DNA of 35,080 nt from Candidatus Methylomirabilota bacterium (GCA_003104975.1 PQAM01000011.1:1-35080); one strand, 5' to 3'; counted from the stretch's first letter, positions 16,677 through 24,054 are shown. The notes: a model not told the origin generated them from the sequence alone. Numbers and translations are program-made.

Positions 16677-17600
16677 ATGGCCATCATTACCATTTCCCGG
16701 CAGATCGGCAGCGGCGGCGACGAGATCGCCGCCCGACTGGCCGCTGAACTCGGGTTCACGCTGGTCGACCATGCCCTGCTTGTCGAATTGCTGAAGGCGC
16801 AGCATCTCTCGCAGTCCGATGTCGAAGCGGTGGATGAAGAAGAGCGCAGCACGACATCGGCGCAATCGCCGGCAGATCAGGTATATGTTGATCTCTTGCC
16901 TGCGTTCATTACGAATCTCGCGACAGAAAAGGATCTGGTGGTGCTGGATTGCGGGGGTCAATGTGTCTTCCGAGGGTTCCCCGGCGCATTGCACGTCCGT
17001 GTTGTGGCCGCCGCGAAAGAGCGGGCCAGACGCCTGATGGACGAACGCGGTATCGATGAGCGCTCAGCGATGCGTCTGATTGAGGAGAGCGATGAGACCA
17101 GACGGCGCTTTATCCGGCATTACTACGGGGAAGATATCGACGCCGCCGTTCACTACGATCTGGTTATCAACACCGACCGCCTGAGTGTGGAGGCGGCAAT
17201 GCGTCTCATCAGGCCGGCGGTAGAGCCGGCCGACCTCGCGGGGAGGGGGCAGGACATCGGACACCGGCTTGAGACGGCCCGTCCGCTCCCGTTTGCGCAT
17301 CCCAGTGAAGCGGAGTTTGCGCGGGTCCTGGATTTCTATCAGATACGATGGGAGTATGAACCTCGGACATTTCCCCTCGCATGGGATGAGGCGGGCAATG
17401 CGACCGAAGCCTTCTCGCCGGACTTCTATCTGGTCGATTTCGACCTCTTTATTGAGCTGACCACGCTCAAGCAGAGCCTGGTCACGGAGAAGAATCGAAA
17501 GATCAGACGGTTTCGAGAGCTGTATCCGGCGGTCACGCTGAAGGTATTTTACGGGAGAGACTATCGGAGCTTACTTGCCAAATACGGCCTTGCAAAATAA
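16677..17600 (+). CDS. Cytidylate kinase-like protein fused to a C-terminal PD-(D/E)XK-like domain
   Basis: 307 residues from ATG 16677; an upstream in-frame start at 16587 would overlap citrate synthase and lacks family sequence. Residues 1-185 match the cytidylate-kinase-like family: ITISRQIGSGGDEIAARLAAELGF with a GSGG phosphate loop, DLVVLDCGGQCVF, RARRLMDERGI, RFIRHYYGED and YDLVINTDRLSVEAA. The last ~90 residues form a separate domain: FYQIRWEYEPRTFPL, SPDFYLVDFDLFIELTTLKQ, TEKNRKIRRFRELYP and FYGRDYRSLLAKYGL. The D...ELT...K layout suggests a restriction-endonuclease-like fold, but with Thr where the motif Lys would be, so it may bind nucleotides or nucleic acid rather than cut. The next gene, hpt, hints at nucleotide metabolism. 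True substrate unknown. Confidence 0.8.
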   Translation: MAIITISRQIGSGGDEIAARLAAELGFTLVDHALLVELLKAQHLSQSDVEAVDEEERSTTSAQSPADQVYVDLLPAFITNLATEKDLVVLDCGGQCVFRGFPGALHVRVVAAAKERARRLMDERGIDERSAMRLIEESDETRRRFIRHYYGEDIDAAVHYDLVINTDRLSVEAAMRLIRPAVEPADLAGRGQDIGHRLETARPLPFAHPSEAEFARVLDFYQIRWEYEPRTFPLAWDEAGNATEAFSPDFYLVDFDLFIELTTLKQSLVTEKNRKIRRFRELYPAVTLKVFYGRDYRSLLAKYGLAK

Positions 17601-17601
17601 A

Positions 17602-17778
17602 GTAGCTCCAAGTGACCCGTCAGCCTCCATGCTTTCCCAGGAACACACCCTTTCAGCTTCTCCTGGGTTACCGGGGATCTTTCCATCAGCTTACCTAGCC
17701 CGATGTGTTACCCTCGAACCCAGAACCGTCTGAAACACCCCGGTACTTGGTGGTGGCCTTCAGACCTCTTGGAGCTAC
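17602..17778. ncRNA. Structured 177-bp element with 11-bp terminal inverted repeats and pseudoknot-like pairing
   Basis: The ends GTAGCTCCAAG (17602-17612) and CTTGGAGCTAC (17768-17778) are perfect complements. Inside, CCCAGGA/TCCTGGG (17636-17642/17661-17667) forms a hairpin. TACCGGGG/CCCCGGTA (17669-17676/17738-17745) and GTCTGAA/TTCAGAC (17728-17734/17759-17765) cross each other, so they form either a pseudoknot or alternative folds. No open reading frame runs through it. It may be a structured RNA, the non-coding end of a mobile element, or a MITE. The transcribed strand is unknown. Confidence 0.5.
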
Positions 17779-17852
17779 ACTAAATGTAGGACGAGCTCTC
17801 ATGGGTGTCAAGGGGTACAGATCAATTTTCTGTCACGTTCTCGGAGTGTGAG

Positions 17853-18407
17853 ATGGACCACGCGATGATTCAGGACCTTGCGGAGGTATTGATATCCGAA
17901 GAGGCGATTGCGCATCGCATCAGAGAACTCGGAGCCGCAATTTCGAGGGATTACGTGGGCAGAGAGTTGGTACTTGCCGGTGTGCTGAGGGGGGCCTCGT
18001 TCTTCCTGGCCGATCTGGCACGGGCCATATCCATTCCGCTTACTATCGATTTTATTTCTATTTCAAGCTATGGCCCGGCAACGAAAGCCTCCGGCGTCGT
18101 CGGCATCAGAAAAGACCTCGATGAAAGTATTAGCGGTCGGGACCTCCTGGTGGTGGAAGATATTGTAGACACCGGCCTCACCCTCAGTTACCTGCTGAAG
18201 ATCTTTCGGGCCCGTCAGCCGTCCAGTCTGCAGATCTGTACGTTCTTGGACCGAAAGGTGCGGCGTATTATTGACCTCCCCATTGCCTATCGGGGGTTTG
18301 AAATCCCTGAGCAGTTTATCGTCGGCTACGGCCTCGATTACAATCAACGCTACCGTAACCTTCCGTGCATCGGTGTTCTGAGGCCCGAACTGATGGCCGA
18401 GAGATGA
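17853..18407 (+). CDS. hpt: Hypoxanthine phosphoribosyltransferase
   Basis: 184 residues from ATG 17853, preceded by GGAGTGTGAG; a longer frame from GTG 17805 has no ribosome site. The type I phosphoribosyltransferase fold is clear: LVLAGVLRGASFFLADLAR, then the PRPP-binding loop LLVVEDIVDTGLTL around residues 98-111, and the C-terminal GYGLDYNQRYRNLPCIGVL typical of bacterial Hpt. It makes IMP (and GMP) from hypoxanthine (guanine) and PRPP in purine salvage. The upstream neighbour is a kinase-like fusion protein, separated by a 177-bp structured element that would lie in the leader of this gene if they are co-transcribed. Confidence 0.93.
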   Translation: MDHAMIQDLAEVLISEEAIAHRIRELGAAISRDYVGRELVLAGVLRGASFFLADLARAISIPLTIDFISISSYGPATKASGVVGIRKDLDESISGRDLLVVEDIVDTGLTLSYLLKIFRARQPSSLQICTFLDRKVRRIIDLPIAYRGFEIPEQFIVGYGLDYNQRYRNLPCIGVLRPELMAER

Positions 18408-18440
18408 GCGCGATTCTCGACATTCGTCCGCAGATGTGAT

Positions 18441-18460
18441 AAAAAAGAGCCCTCTCTTTT
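18441..18460 (+). terminator. Weak hairpin ending in T's after hpt
   Basis: AAAAGAG (18443-18449), loop CCCT, then CTCTTTT (18454-18460). It lies 33 bases after the hpt stop and just before the tRNA gene. The stem is short and AT-rich, so this is a candidate only. Confidence 0.35.
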
Positions 18461-18472
18461 CCTTCCTCAGAT

Positions 18473-18559
18473 GCCGGGGTGGTGAAACTGGTAGACGCAC
18501 GGGACTCAAAATCCCGCGGGCTTCGGTCCATGAGGGTTCGACTCCCTCCCCCGGCACCA
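18473..18559 (+). tRNA. tRNA-Leu (anticodon CAA)
   Basis: 87 bases. The acceptor stem GCCGGGG (18473-18479) pairs with CCCCGGC (18549-18555), followed by discriminator A and an encoded CCA. The anticodon stem-loop is CGGGA-CTCAAAA-TCCCG, giving anticodon CAA, which reads UUG. A long variable arm (CGGGCTTCGGTCCATG region) and the T arm GAGGGTTCGACTCCCTC confirm a class II leucine tRNA. Its 3' end is partly repeated at 20796-20816. Confidence 0.97.
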
Positions 18560-18565
18560 ATTATT
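18546..18565. repeat. Possible attachment-site-like repeat, left copy (tRNA 3' end)
   Basis: CTCCCCCGGCACCAATTATT covers the last 14 bases of the tRNA-Leu gene and six bases beyond. It matches 20796-20816 except for one substitution and one inserted base. Integration at tRNA 3' ends leaves such pairs. Confidence 0.35.
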
Positions 18566-18730
18566 CCGCATAGTTAGCCACACCTGCCGCGATCCCCTCA
18601 ATCGGCTCAGAATGCGTGGTGCTAGTTGGGTCCGGAAATCCGGTGAGTTTCAGCTTCGCTAATGCCGCCCGCCTATGCTCTTTCCCAAGGTGTGCGCACC
18701 GCTCAACAAGATCGTCACGTTCGAGAGTCT
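18566..18730. other. Non-coding stretch after tRNA-Leu
   Basis: Between the tRNA and the palindrome cluster no gene is recognised. A minus-strand open frame of 88 codons spans 18561-18827, but it runs through the palindromes and shows no family motif. Confidence 0.4.
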
Positions 18731-18821
18731 GTTGCCCGAATCGGGCAACATCGGCTATTAAGCAACGAAGTTGCTTGTATTGACTTATTGCCCATAACGT
18801 GCAACAATGCGTTATGGGCAA
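18731..18821 (+). promoter_or_regulatory. Three stacked palindromes forming a probable operator/promoter, the last one containing the start codon
   Basis: Palindrome 1: GTTGCCCGA-A-TCGGGCAAC (18731-18749). Palindrome 2: AAGCAAC-GAA-GTTGCTT (18760-18776). Palindrome 3: TTGCCCATAACG, ten-base loop, CGTTATGGGCAA (18788-18821). All share the GCAAC/GTTGC core. The ATG of the following gene (18814) lies in the right arm of palindrome 3. Possible promoters are TTGCCC-18-TATTAA (18732-18761) and TTGACT (18780-18785). AbiEi-type antitoxins are known to bind inverted repeats at their own promoter, so autorepression is a reasonable inference. Confidence 0.65.
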
Positions 18822-19848
18822 CAGCAAGATTCAAGAGACCCTACAGCAACTTATCGACCGTCTTCCTCCCGGGTGGCGGCTTATCCAAGGTGATGAAGTC
18901 TCCCCAGAGGGGGTCGACGTTCTCGCTACCGTCGCGGCCCCAGATGGCTCCTCCATTAAACTGCTTATTGAGTACAAGGACCGCGTTGAGCCTCGGAGCG
19001 TGCCGCTCCTCTTCTCACGGGCGCAGGGCACGCTCCCCGGCATCCGGGTTCTCGCCGTACCGTTCCTGACATCAGGGGTACGGGAACGCTTGACTGAAGC
19101 CGGAATTGGCTATGTGGACCTGACCGGGAACGTGCGGCTCGTGGCCGAGCGACCGGGGCTGTTCATTGCCACGGCAGGACTCGATAAGAACCCCTTTCCT
19201 GAACGCCGAGGCGCGGCCTCCTTCAAGGGCGCCAAGGCCGGCCGCCTGGTCCGAGCGCTCTGCGATTTTGTGCCCCCGCTGGGCGTTCGGGATCTGGCGA
19301 ACCGCACCTGCGTCGATCCGGGCTATGTGTCCCGCCTCCTGCGGCTCGCCGACGCAGAGGCCCTCCTCACTCGCGCCCCTCGAGGCCCGGTGCTCACCGT
19401 CGATTGGCGGCGCCTACTTCGACGCTGGGTCGAGGACTATACGCCCTTTGACCGGCGGCGTCTGCGGGCCTTCCTCGCGCCGCGAGGGCTGGCTGCTATA
19501 GAGGAACGGCTTGGCCGGTCGTCGCTTCGCTATGCGATCACGGGGGCGGTGGCGGCGGCGAAGCTGACGCCGGTCGCCATACCGCGGCATCTGACGTGCT
19601 ACGTCGACGATCCCGATACCGCAAGCGAGGTCTTGGGTCTCAGACAGGCCGAGATCGGTGCGAATGTCCTGCTCGTGTCGCCCTTCGATCCGGTGGTCTA
19701 CGAACGCGGACAGGAATGGCAAGGGCTCAGGCTCGCAGCCGTAAGCCAGATCTGCGCCGATCTGCTCACGAGCCCTGGGCGCGGCCCCGCTGAGGCCGAG
19801 GCGTTCATGAGCTGGATGGCGGATCACGAGCATGAGTGGCGTGTCTGA
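18814..19848 (+). CDS. AbiEi-like transcriptional regulator/antitoxin with N-terminal nuclease-like fold
   Basis: 344 residues from ATG 18814 (a GTG at 18799 is in frame but falls in the loop of a palindrome). The N-terminal ~120 residues have a PD-(D/E)XK-like pattern: Asp in EGVDVLATV and then LLIEYKDR, where E-Y-K fits ExK, followed by VRERLTEAGIGYVDLTGNVRL. Residues ~145-185 form a winged helix (VRALCDFVPPLGVRDLANRT, DPGYVSRLLRLADAEALL). The remainder resembles the AbiEi-type C-terminal region of type IV toxin-antitoxin antitoxins. Palindromes at its start suggest autoregulation. The downstream nucleotidyltransferase gene overlaps its end by 17 bases, the expected order for antitoxin then toxin. 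Whether the nuclease-like domain is active is unknown. Confidence 0.7.
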   Translation: MGNSKIQETLQQLIDRLPPGWRLIQGDEVSPEGVDVLATVAAPDGSSIKLLIEYKDRVEPRSVPLLFSRAQGTLPGIRVLAVPFLTSGVRERLTEAGIGYVDLTGNVRLVAERPGLFIATAGLDKNPFPERRGAASFKGAKAGRLVRALCDFVPPLGVRDLANRTCVDPGYVSRLLRLADAEALLTRAPRGPVLTVDWRRLLRRWVEDYTPFDRRRLRAFLAPRGLAAIEERLGRSSLRYAITGAVAAAKLTPVAIPRHLTCYVDDPDTASEVLGLRQAEIGANVLLVSPFDPVVYERGQEWQGLRLAAVSQICADLLTSPGRGPAEAEAFMSWMADHEHEWRV

Positions 19849-20671
19849 TCCCGGCTACGTCGCGGCTCGCCGGGTACTTCTCGACGCCCTCGAGGCCCTC
19901 GGTGAGTAGCGAGCTGCCGTGGTGCTCGTGGGGGCCCAGGCGATTTACCTCCACGCCGGCGAAGGCGACCTTGCCGTGGCGCCCTATACTCTCGACGCGG
20001 ACCTGGCGCTGGTCCCGACTCAGCTTCGCGCCCTCCCCGACCTGACCGAGTGTCTTGAGGCGGCAGGCTTTCGACGGACTGAGCATATCGGGATCTGGGC
20101 GAAGACGGTCGAGGTTCAGGGGAGGGTCGGTGAGGTGATGGTCGATTTCCTCGTGCCGGACCCGCTGGGTGGGCCTGGAAGGCGCGCCGCGCGGCTGGAG
20201 GGACACGGCGCCCGGCTGGCGCGCAAGGCCCGGGGACTGGAGGCGGCCGTGGTCGATCGCACCAATCTATCTGTGGGGGCGTTCGAACCTGGGGACCTAC
20301 GCTGCTTCGAAATCGCCGTAGCTGGACCCGCCGCGCTCTTGGTGGCAAAACTTCACAAGCTGGCAGAGCGCGGTGAGGGTGAGCGAGTCCGCGACAAGGA
20401 CGCTCTCGACGTGCTCCGGCTGCTACGGAGGGTGGCCACCGAGCGACTTGCCGAGCGACTCACCGCCCTCCGCGCAGATCCGATGGCCGGCGAGGTGACC
20501 GAGGCCGCTATCGGCTGTCTACGCACGATGTTCGGGGACCATCGAGCCCTCGGGTCGCAGATGGCAGCCCGCGCAGCCGCCCCGTTTGAAGACCCCGAGA
20601 CGATTGCCGCTTCCTGCGCGGCCCTTACCCGGGATCTCCTCGCGGCGCTGGAAGCGGCCAGGGCACCGTAG
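19832..20671 (+). pseudogene. AbiEii-like nucleotidyltransferase (toxin-like), interrupted by an in-frame amber codon
   Basis: Reading from ATG 19832, which overlaps the upstream gene, the frame codes MSGVSDPGYVAARRVLLDAL, then meets TAG at 19907-19909 (codon 26), and continues without another stop to 20671. The continuation has the nucleotidyltransferase signature VLVGAQAIYLHAGEGD and TLDADLALVP. Further on come AGPAALLVAKLHKLAERGEG and RDKDALDVLRLLRR, which resemble the helical part of AbiEii-type toxins. Glutamine (CAG) at the stop position would restore an unbroken 279-residue protein. A shorter product could start at GTG 19919, losing 29 residues before the active site. So it may be a pseudogene, a re-initiated shorter toxin, or a sequencing error. 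Confidence 0.7.
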
Positions 20672-20824
20672 CATCCTCTGTCCTCCTCCTTCTGAAATGT
20701 TTTATGGTTGCCAAGCTGCCTATGCTCCCGATTCGATTACGATCTTCCAGCGCCTTTCGTTGACAACAGTGTCGGTTTGCCCCATTGTGGGTCCGCTCCC
20801 CCAGCACCACATTATTTCAGAAGT
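20672..20824. other. Short gap holding the right attachment-like repeat
   Basis: No gene. CTCCCCCAGCACCACATTATT at 20796-20816 is the imperfect counterpart of the tRNA-Leu 3' end at 18546-18565. The bases before it (GGGTCCG) also resemble the tRNA T arm (GGGTTCGA). Confidence 0.35.
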
Positions 20825-20881
20825 CCCCCTCACCCACGCCCTCTCCCCCAAAAAGGGGGCGAGGGGGGAGGGGGTGGGGGG
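20825..20881. repeat. C-rich/G-rich inverted repeat, CCCTCTCCCC family
   Basis: The left half is CCCCTCACCC...CCCTCTCCCCC, and the right half GGGGGCGAGGGGGGAGGGGG, folding around an AAAAA centre. A related copy lies at 27167-27256. It abuts the stop codon of the next minus-strand gene and could end transcription from both sides. Confidence 0.7.
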
Positions 20882-21121
20882 CTAGACGAGAAGCGAGAGA
20901 ACTTCGTCTCTGACCCGGGGGTTGTCCGTTAACCGCCAGAAGACCTCGGGCTGGGCCGTCCGCAGATAGCCCAGCAATGCGAGGCTGCTGAGCGCGTGGC
21001 CTGATGCGTATCCATCCAGGATCCAATCGCTCAGCGCGTCTTTCCATGCCAGCCGGAGGTTCGGATCCCGATACAGGATCTCCAGAAGCTGTGCGGTAAG
21101 GGACCTCATCGTATCGCTCAT
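20882..21121 (-). CDS. Hypothetical protein, 79 residues
   Basis: Start at ATG 21121 (a GTG three codons earlier is possible) with GGGGTG upstream. The protein is predicted mostly helical: MRSLTAQLLEILYRDPNLRLAWKDALSDWILDG followed by ALSSLALLGYLRTAQPEVFWRLTD. I know no family for it. The tidy heptad-like spacing of hydrophobic residues and absence of rare codons favour a real gene. No signal peptide. Its 3' end touches a palindromic repeat. Confidence 0.55.
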   Translation of the reverse strand: MSDTMRSLTAQLLEILYRDPNLRLAWKDALSDWILDGYASGHALSSLALLGYLRTAQPEVFWRLTDNPRVRDEVLSLLV

Positions 21122-21570
21122 TGTCGTCACCCCATAGTGGCTTCAGATGGCCCTGGTTCAACAATGTCGTTCTTGAGCTCGTAACACCTCTCTCTTCACA
21201 TGCGAACCATTCTGTAATGAATGTAGCGCACGATCAGCGAAGTTATCATCAGCAAGACGCTGATATTTCTGACGGAAAACAGCGCAAGCCGGTGTCCATG
21301 ATTGTCCTACAAGGAGGGTAGGGGCGGACCCCCGTGTCGGCCTGGTGCGACGTGGGGGCATGGTTCATGGGGTGGACAGTAGTGCGCTCCGCTTAATCTC
21401 GCCGTACATCCGTGTACGGCTCGAATCGGCGTCGGCAGGCTGCGCTATCCGCGTGCTTCGCCTGCCGGCGACGACGCGTCGCACACCACCGTCCACACCC
21501 CGACATGATGCCGTATCCACTTGTTGTATCAAGGAGTAAAGGGGGGGATTGGGGAATGACGAGACGGCTG
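21122..21570. other. Gene-free stretch with two inverted repeats
   Basis: About 450 bases. It contains the perfect inverted repeats GCCGTACA/TGTACGGC (21401-21408/21413-21420) and CGGCAGGC/GCCTGCCG (21433-21440/21460-21467). Both lie downstream of the large DUF11 gene in its reading direction, where they could act as hairpins at the transcript end, but no T-run follows. No gene is recognised. Confidence 0.4.
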
Positions 21571-24024
21571 CTACGGCAACGGGCCGAAGATGACGAGGTT
21601 ATCCGTCTTGTTCGTCTCGGGTACGACGTTGCCGGGGTCGATCGCCGCAATCAGAAATTGTCCGGTGAGGCTGGGGCCGGTACGGACTCGAAATGCGATC
21701 GCTCGTGCCTGTCCTGGCGCAGGAATGGGCATACGCGCCGCTCGGAGCAGTCGATCGCTTGCCGGCGACAAGATGCCATCATCGGAGAGGTAGAGTTGGA
21801 CCTGGGCCGTGCGCACACTGAGCGAACGTACGCCGACAAGCCCCTGGTTCTGGAGCGTAAAGGCACCGGACAGCGTACACACCAGACCTGTTCGATTGCA
21901 GCGGCGAATCAGGCTGCCGGGGTTGAATGCCCCGGTCAGCTCGGCGCCGAGCACAGAGGTCGTCAGGCTGACCGAGTTGTTCGCCGGATCGGGATCGGTC
22001 TGTTGGGCCGAGATGCTCGCTGTATTCACGATCGTGCCTGGAGAGGCCGGTGTGGTCACCCTGATAGTGACGATCGCGCTCGCCCCGCTCGCCAGGACTC
22101 CGAGCAGGCAGGTCACCGTGCCGGTTGCGACGCTACAGGCGCCGTTGCCGGTCGTGACGGCGACGAGGCCGACACCGGCAGGCAGCGTATCGGTCAGTGT
22201 CACGCCGGTCGCCGGATCAGGCCCCAAGTTGGTCGCGGTCAGGGTGTAGGTCAAAGGTGACCGTACGCCTACCGGGTCTGCGGAGGCCGACTTGGTCACC
22301 GAGAGATCGGCCTCACCCTGTTCGAGACAGGATGGGAACGCGAAGCTCCCGATCCGGGTCTGCCAGCCGCTCGAGCTGGTCGCCGCGTAGTAACTGTTTG
22401 TGTACCAGAAGGTGCAGCCGTCTGACGGGTCCACAGCCAACATGCTGTAATCGCCCCAGCGGCTACTGGGATCGGTCTGTGATCCGGCGCCGACTCGTAA
22501 GGTCGCCTCGCCCTGAAAGAGCCCCCCAGGGGGATCGGAGGCCAGGCGGCCCGCGTAGCGGATCGACGGGAAGGTCGCATTGTCGGACGCGCTGAACCCG
22601 ACCGCCAGATTGCCCTGCTGATCCAGCGCGGCGCTTCCCATCCATCGGTGCACGGCATCGGGTGCAAAGGTTGCCTGCTCATGGATCGACCATTCACCAA
22701 AGCCCGGACCGGCACTCGTACGATGGAGCTCATAGTAACGGACGCCGGCATGATTCGTGCCGTCCGCATCGACGGTATGGTTGACGACGAGCGTCTCATG
22801 GGAGCCGAAGTTGCGATACTGGAGCCGGTGCATCAGCCGGTCAGAGATCGCATCAAGTCCTACGGCGGTGCCCGGCTGCGGGATGCAATTTCGAAGGAAT
22901 CCACAGAGGTTGGGGTCGAAAAGTGCGACGACGACCGGGCTCTGTTCGATGAAACTGGAGTTTGCCGGGTTGCCAAAATCGGCATGAAACTCGAAGATCC
23001 TCAGGGCGTCTCCCTCCGGATCAAAGAACTCATCCGCCGTGAAATAGGCAAAGAGACCCGGCGCCCCCGCAGGCGGCAGAGGGCCGTCCAGATCGGCGGG
23101 CAGCATGCCGCCGATGGTCGGATCGCGCTCCGCCAGGTCGAAATAGATGAACGAGGCCGTCGGATCACCTGCCAGCATCTTCGTCCTGTCGAAGGCGAAC
23201 GCCCCGGCGCCGGCAAAGCCGAGAGCGTTGAACTGGTTGTCCGTCATGTAGTAGGCATCGGGCCAGACACCAAACTTTGGATAGTCGATGTCCTTCGTAT
23301 TGAGCATAGCGAAGTCATAGACGAAATAACTGCCTGACGGGTCGCCCGTTTGCGAGATCGCGATGCACTGATGTGAGATAGGGGCCACGCGGGCAAATTG
23401 ACTGATGAGCCAGCGGTCGGCGAGGTGGTCGTACAGGACAATCGGATCGCCGTCGTCCCGGGTGGCGCAGGGGCTTGTCGGGGCGCCGGCAAACAGGCTG
23501 CTCAACTTGAGCGGGGCGGTCACGGGGGCGCCGTTCTTCTGAAAGACCCGAAACAGCAGATTGACGCTCTGCACATAGTGATTCGGACCGACGTCGCCGT
23601 TAGGATCCGGGGGGAGCACGGCGCCGCCATGAACGGCGATATTATCGGCATTGCTGAGCCCTTCAAAGGTCGTGGTTGGAGCAGGGATATTGGGTGTGGG
23701 GAGCGCCGGGGTTCCTGTGATGCCTTCAGCCTGAGAGAGCGGGGCGGCCGGCTTCTGCTTCGGCCGTGGGACGGAACGGAACGGTTGGATCGGGATCTCC
23801 CGCGGTGGGCCGATCTCACCGGGTGTCGGCGCTACCGCAGGAGGACGAATGAAACGTGTTGGCGGCGATACGCCCGTCCGGGCCGCCCGGCCCTCTTTAG
23901 GTGTGATTTGAGGCGATTGCGCTTCGACCTTGCCGGGCCAGAGAGCGATGGGGGGCAGCGCCGAGAGAACGAGCGCGAGGATGATGATGAAACGGGTCAC
24001 GGGCGATCCCTGCCTGAGCTGCAT
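21571..24024 (-). CDS. Large secreted protein with DUF11 domain and CARDB-like C-terminus
   Basis: 817 residues from ATG 24024; GTG 24000 with AGGGA before it is an equally good start. Longer readings begin inside a terminator hairpin and were rejected. A signal peptide (VTRFIIILALVLSALPPIAL) is followed by a Pro-rich linker (~50-110). A large beta-rich region has PDPNGDVGPNHYVQSVN, RWMGSAALDQQGNLAVGFSAS and WGDYSMLAVDPSDGCTFWYT, as in secreted propeller-like proteins. A DUF11 domain (ADLSVTKSASADPV, NLGPDPATGVTLTDTLPAGV, NTASISAQQTDPDPANNS; ~570-690) is followed by a CARDB-like last ~120 residues. Such proteins are surface or extracellular. The role is unknown. It follows the peroxidase gene, but a hairpin terminator lies between them. 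Confidence 0.75.
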   Translation of the reverse strand: MQLRQGSPVTRFIIILALVLSALPPIALWPGKVEAQSPQITPKEGRAARTGVSPPTRFIRPPAVAPTPGEIGPPREIPIQPFRSVPRPKQKPAAPLSQAEGITGTPALPTPNIPAPTTTFEGLSNADNIAVHGGAVLPPDPNGDVGPNHYVQSVNLLFRVFQKNGAPVTAPLKLSSLFAGAPTSPCATRDDGDPIVLYDHLADRWLISQFARVAPISHQCIAISQTGDPSGSYFVYDFAMLNTKDIDYPKFGVWPDAYYMTDNQFNALGFAGAGAFAFDRTKMLAGDPTASFIYFDLAERDPTIGGMLPADLDGPLPPAGAPGLFAYFTADEFFDPEGDALRIFEFHADFGNPANSSFIEQSPVVVALFDPNLCGFLRNCIPQPGTAVGLDAISDRLMHRLQYRNFGSHETLVVNHTVDADGTNHAGVRYYELHRTSAGPGFGEWSIHEQATFAPDAVHRWMGSAALDQQGNLAVGFSASDNATFPSIRYAGRLASDPPGGLFQGEATLRVGAGSQTDPSSRWGDYSMLAVDPSDGCTFWYTNSYYAATSSSGWQTRIGSFAFPSCLEQGEADLSVTKSASADPVGVRSPLTYTLTATNLGPDPATGVTLTDTLPAGVGLVAVTTGNGACSVATGTVTCLLGVLASGASAIVTIRVTTPASPGTIVNTASISAQQTDPDPANNSVSLTTSVLGAELTGAFNPGSLIRRCNRTGLVCTLSGAFTLQNQGLVGVRSLSVRTAQVQLYLSDDGILSPASDRLLRAARMPIPAPGQARAIAFRVRTGPSLTGQFLIAAIDPGNVVPETNKTDNLVIFGPLP

Positions 24025-24054
24025 AATACCTATGTTACACCCGTTTTTTGTTCG

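Noticed and set aside
17805-17852. Earlier GTG start for hpt
   Set aside because: No ribosome site is present. The ATG at 17853 has GGAG at good spacing and matches the usual Hpt length.
18063-18560. Minus-strand frame of 165 codons across hpt and the tRNA gene
   Set aside because: It runs antisense to both a clear phosphoribosyltransferase and a complete tRNA.
18561-18827. Minus-strand frame of 88 codons next to tRNA-Leu
   Set aside because: It runs through the operator palindromes and ends in the attachment-like repeat. No motif or ribosome site supports it, though a degraded gene cannot be excluded.
21412-23337. Plus-strand open frames opposite the DUF11 protein
   Set aside because: The minus strand encodes a signal peptide and a DUF11 domain. 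The plus frames have no family resemblance.
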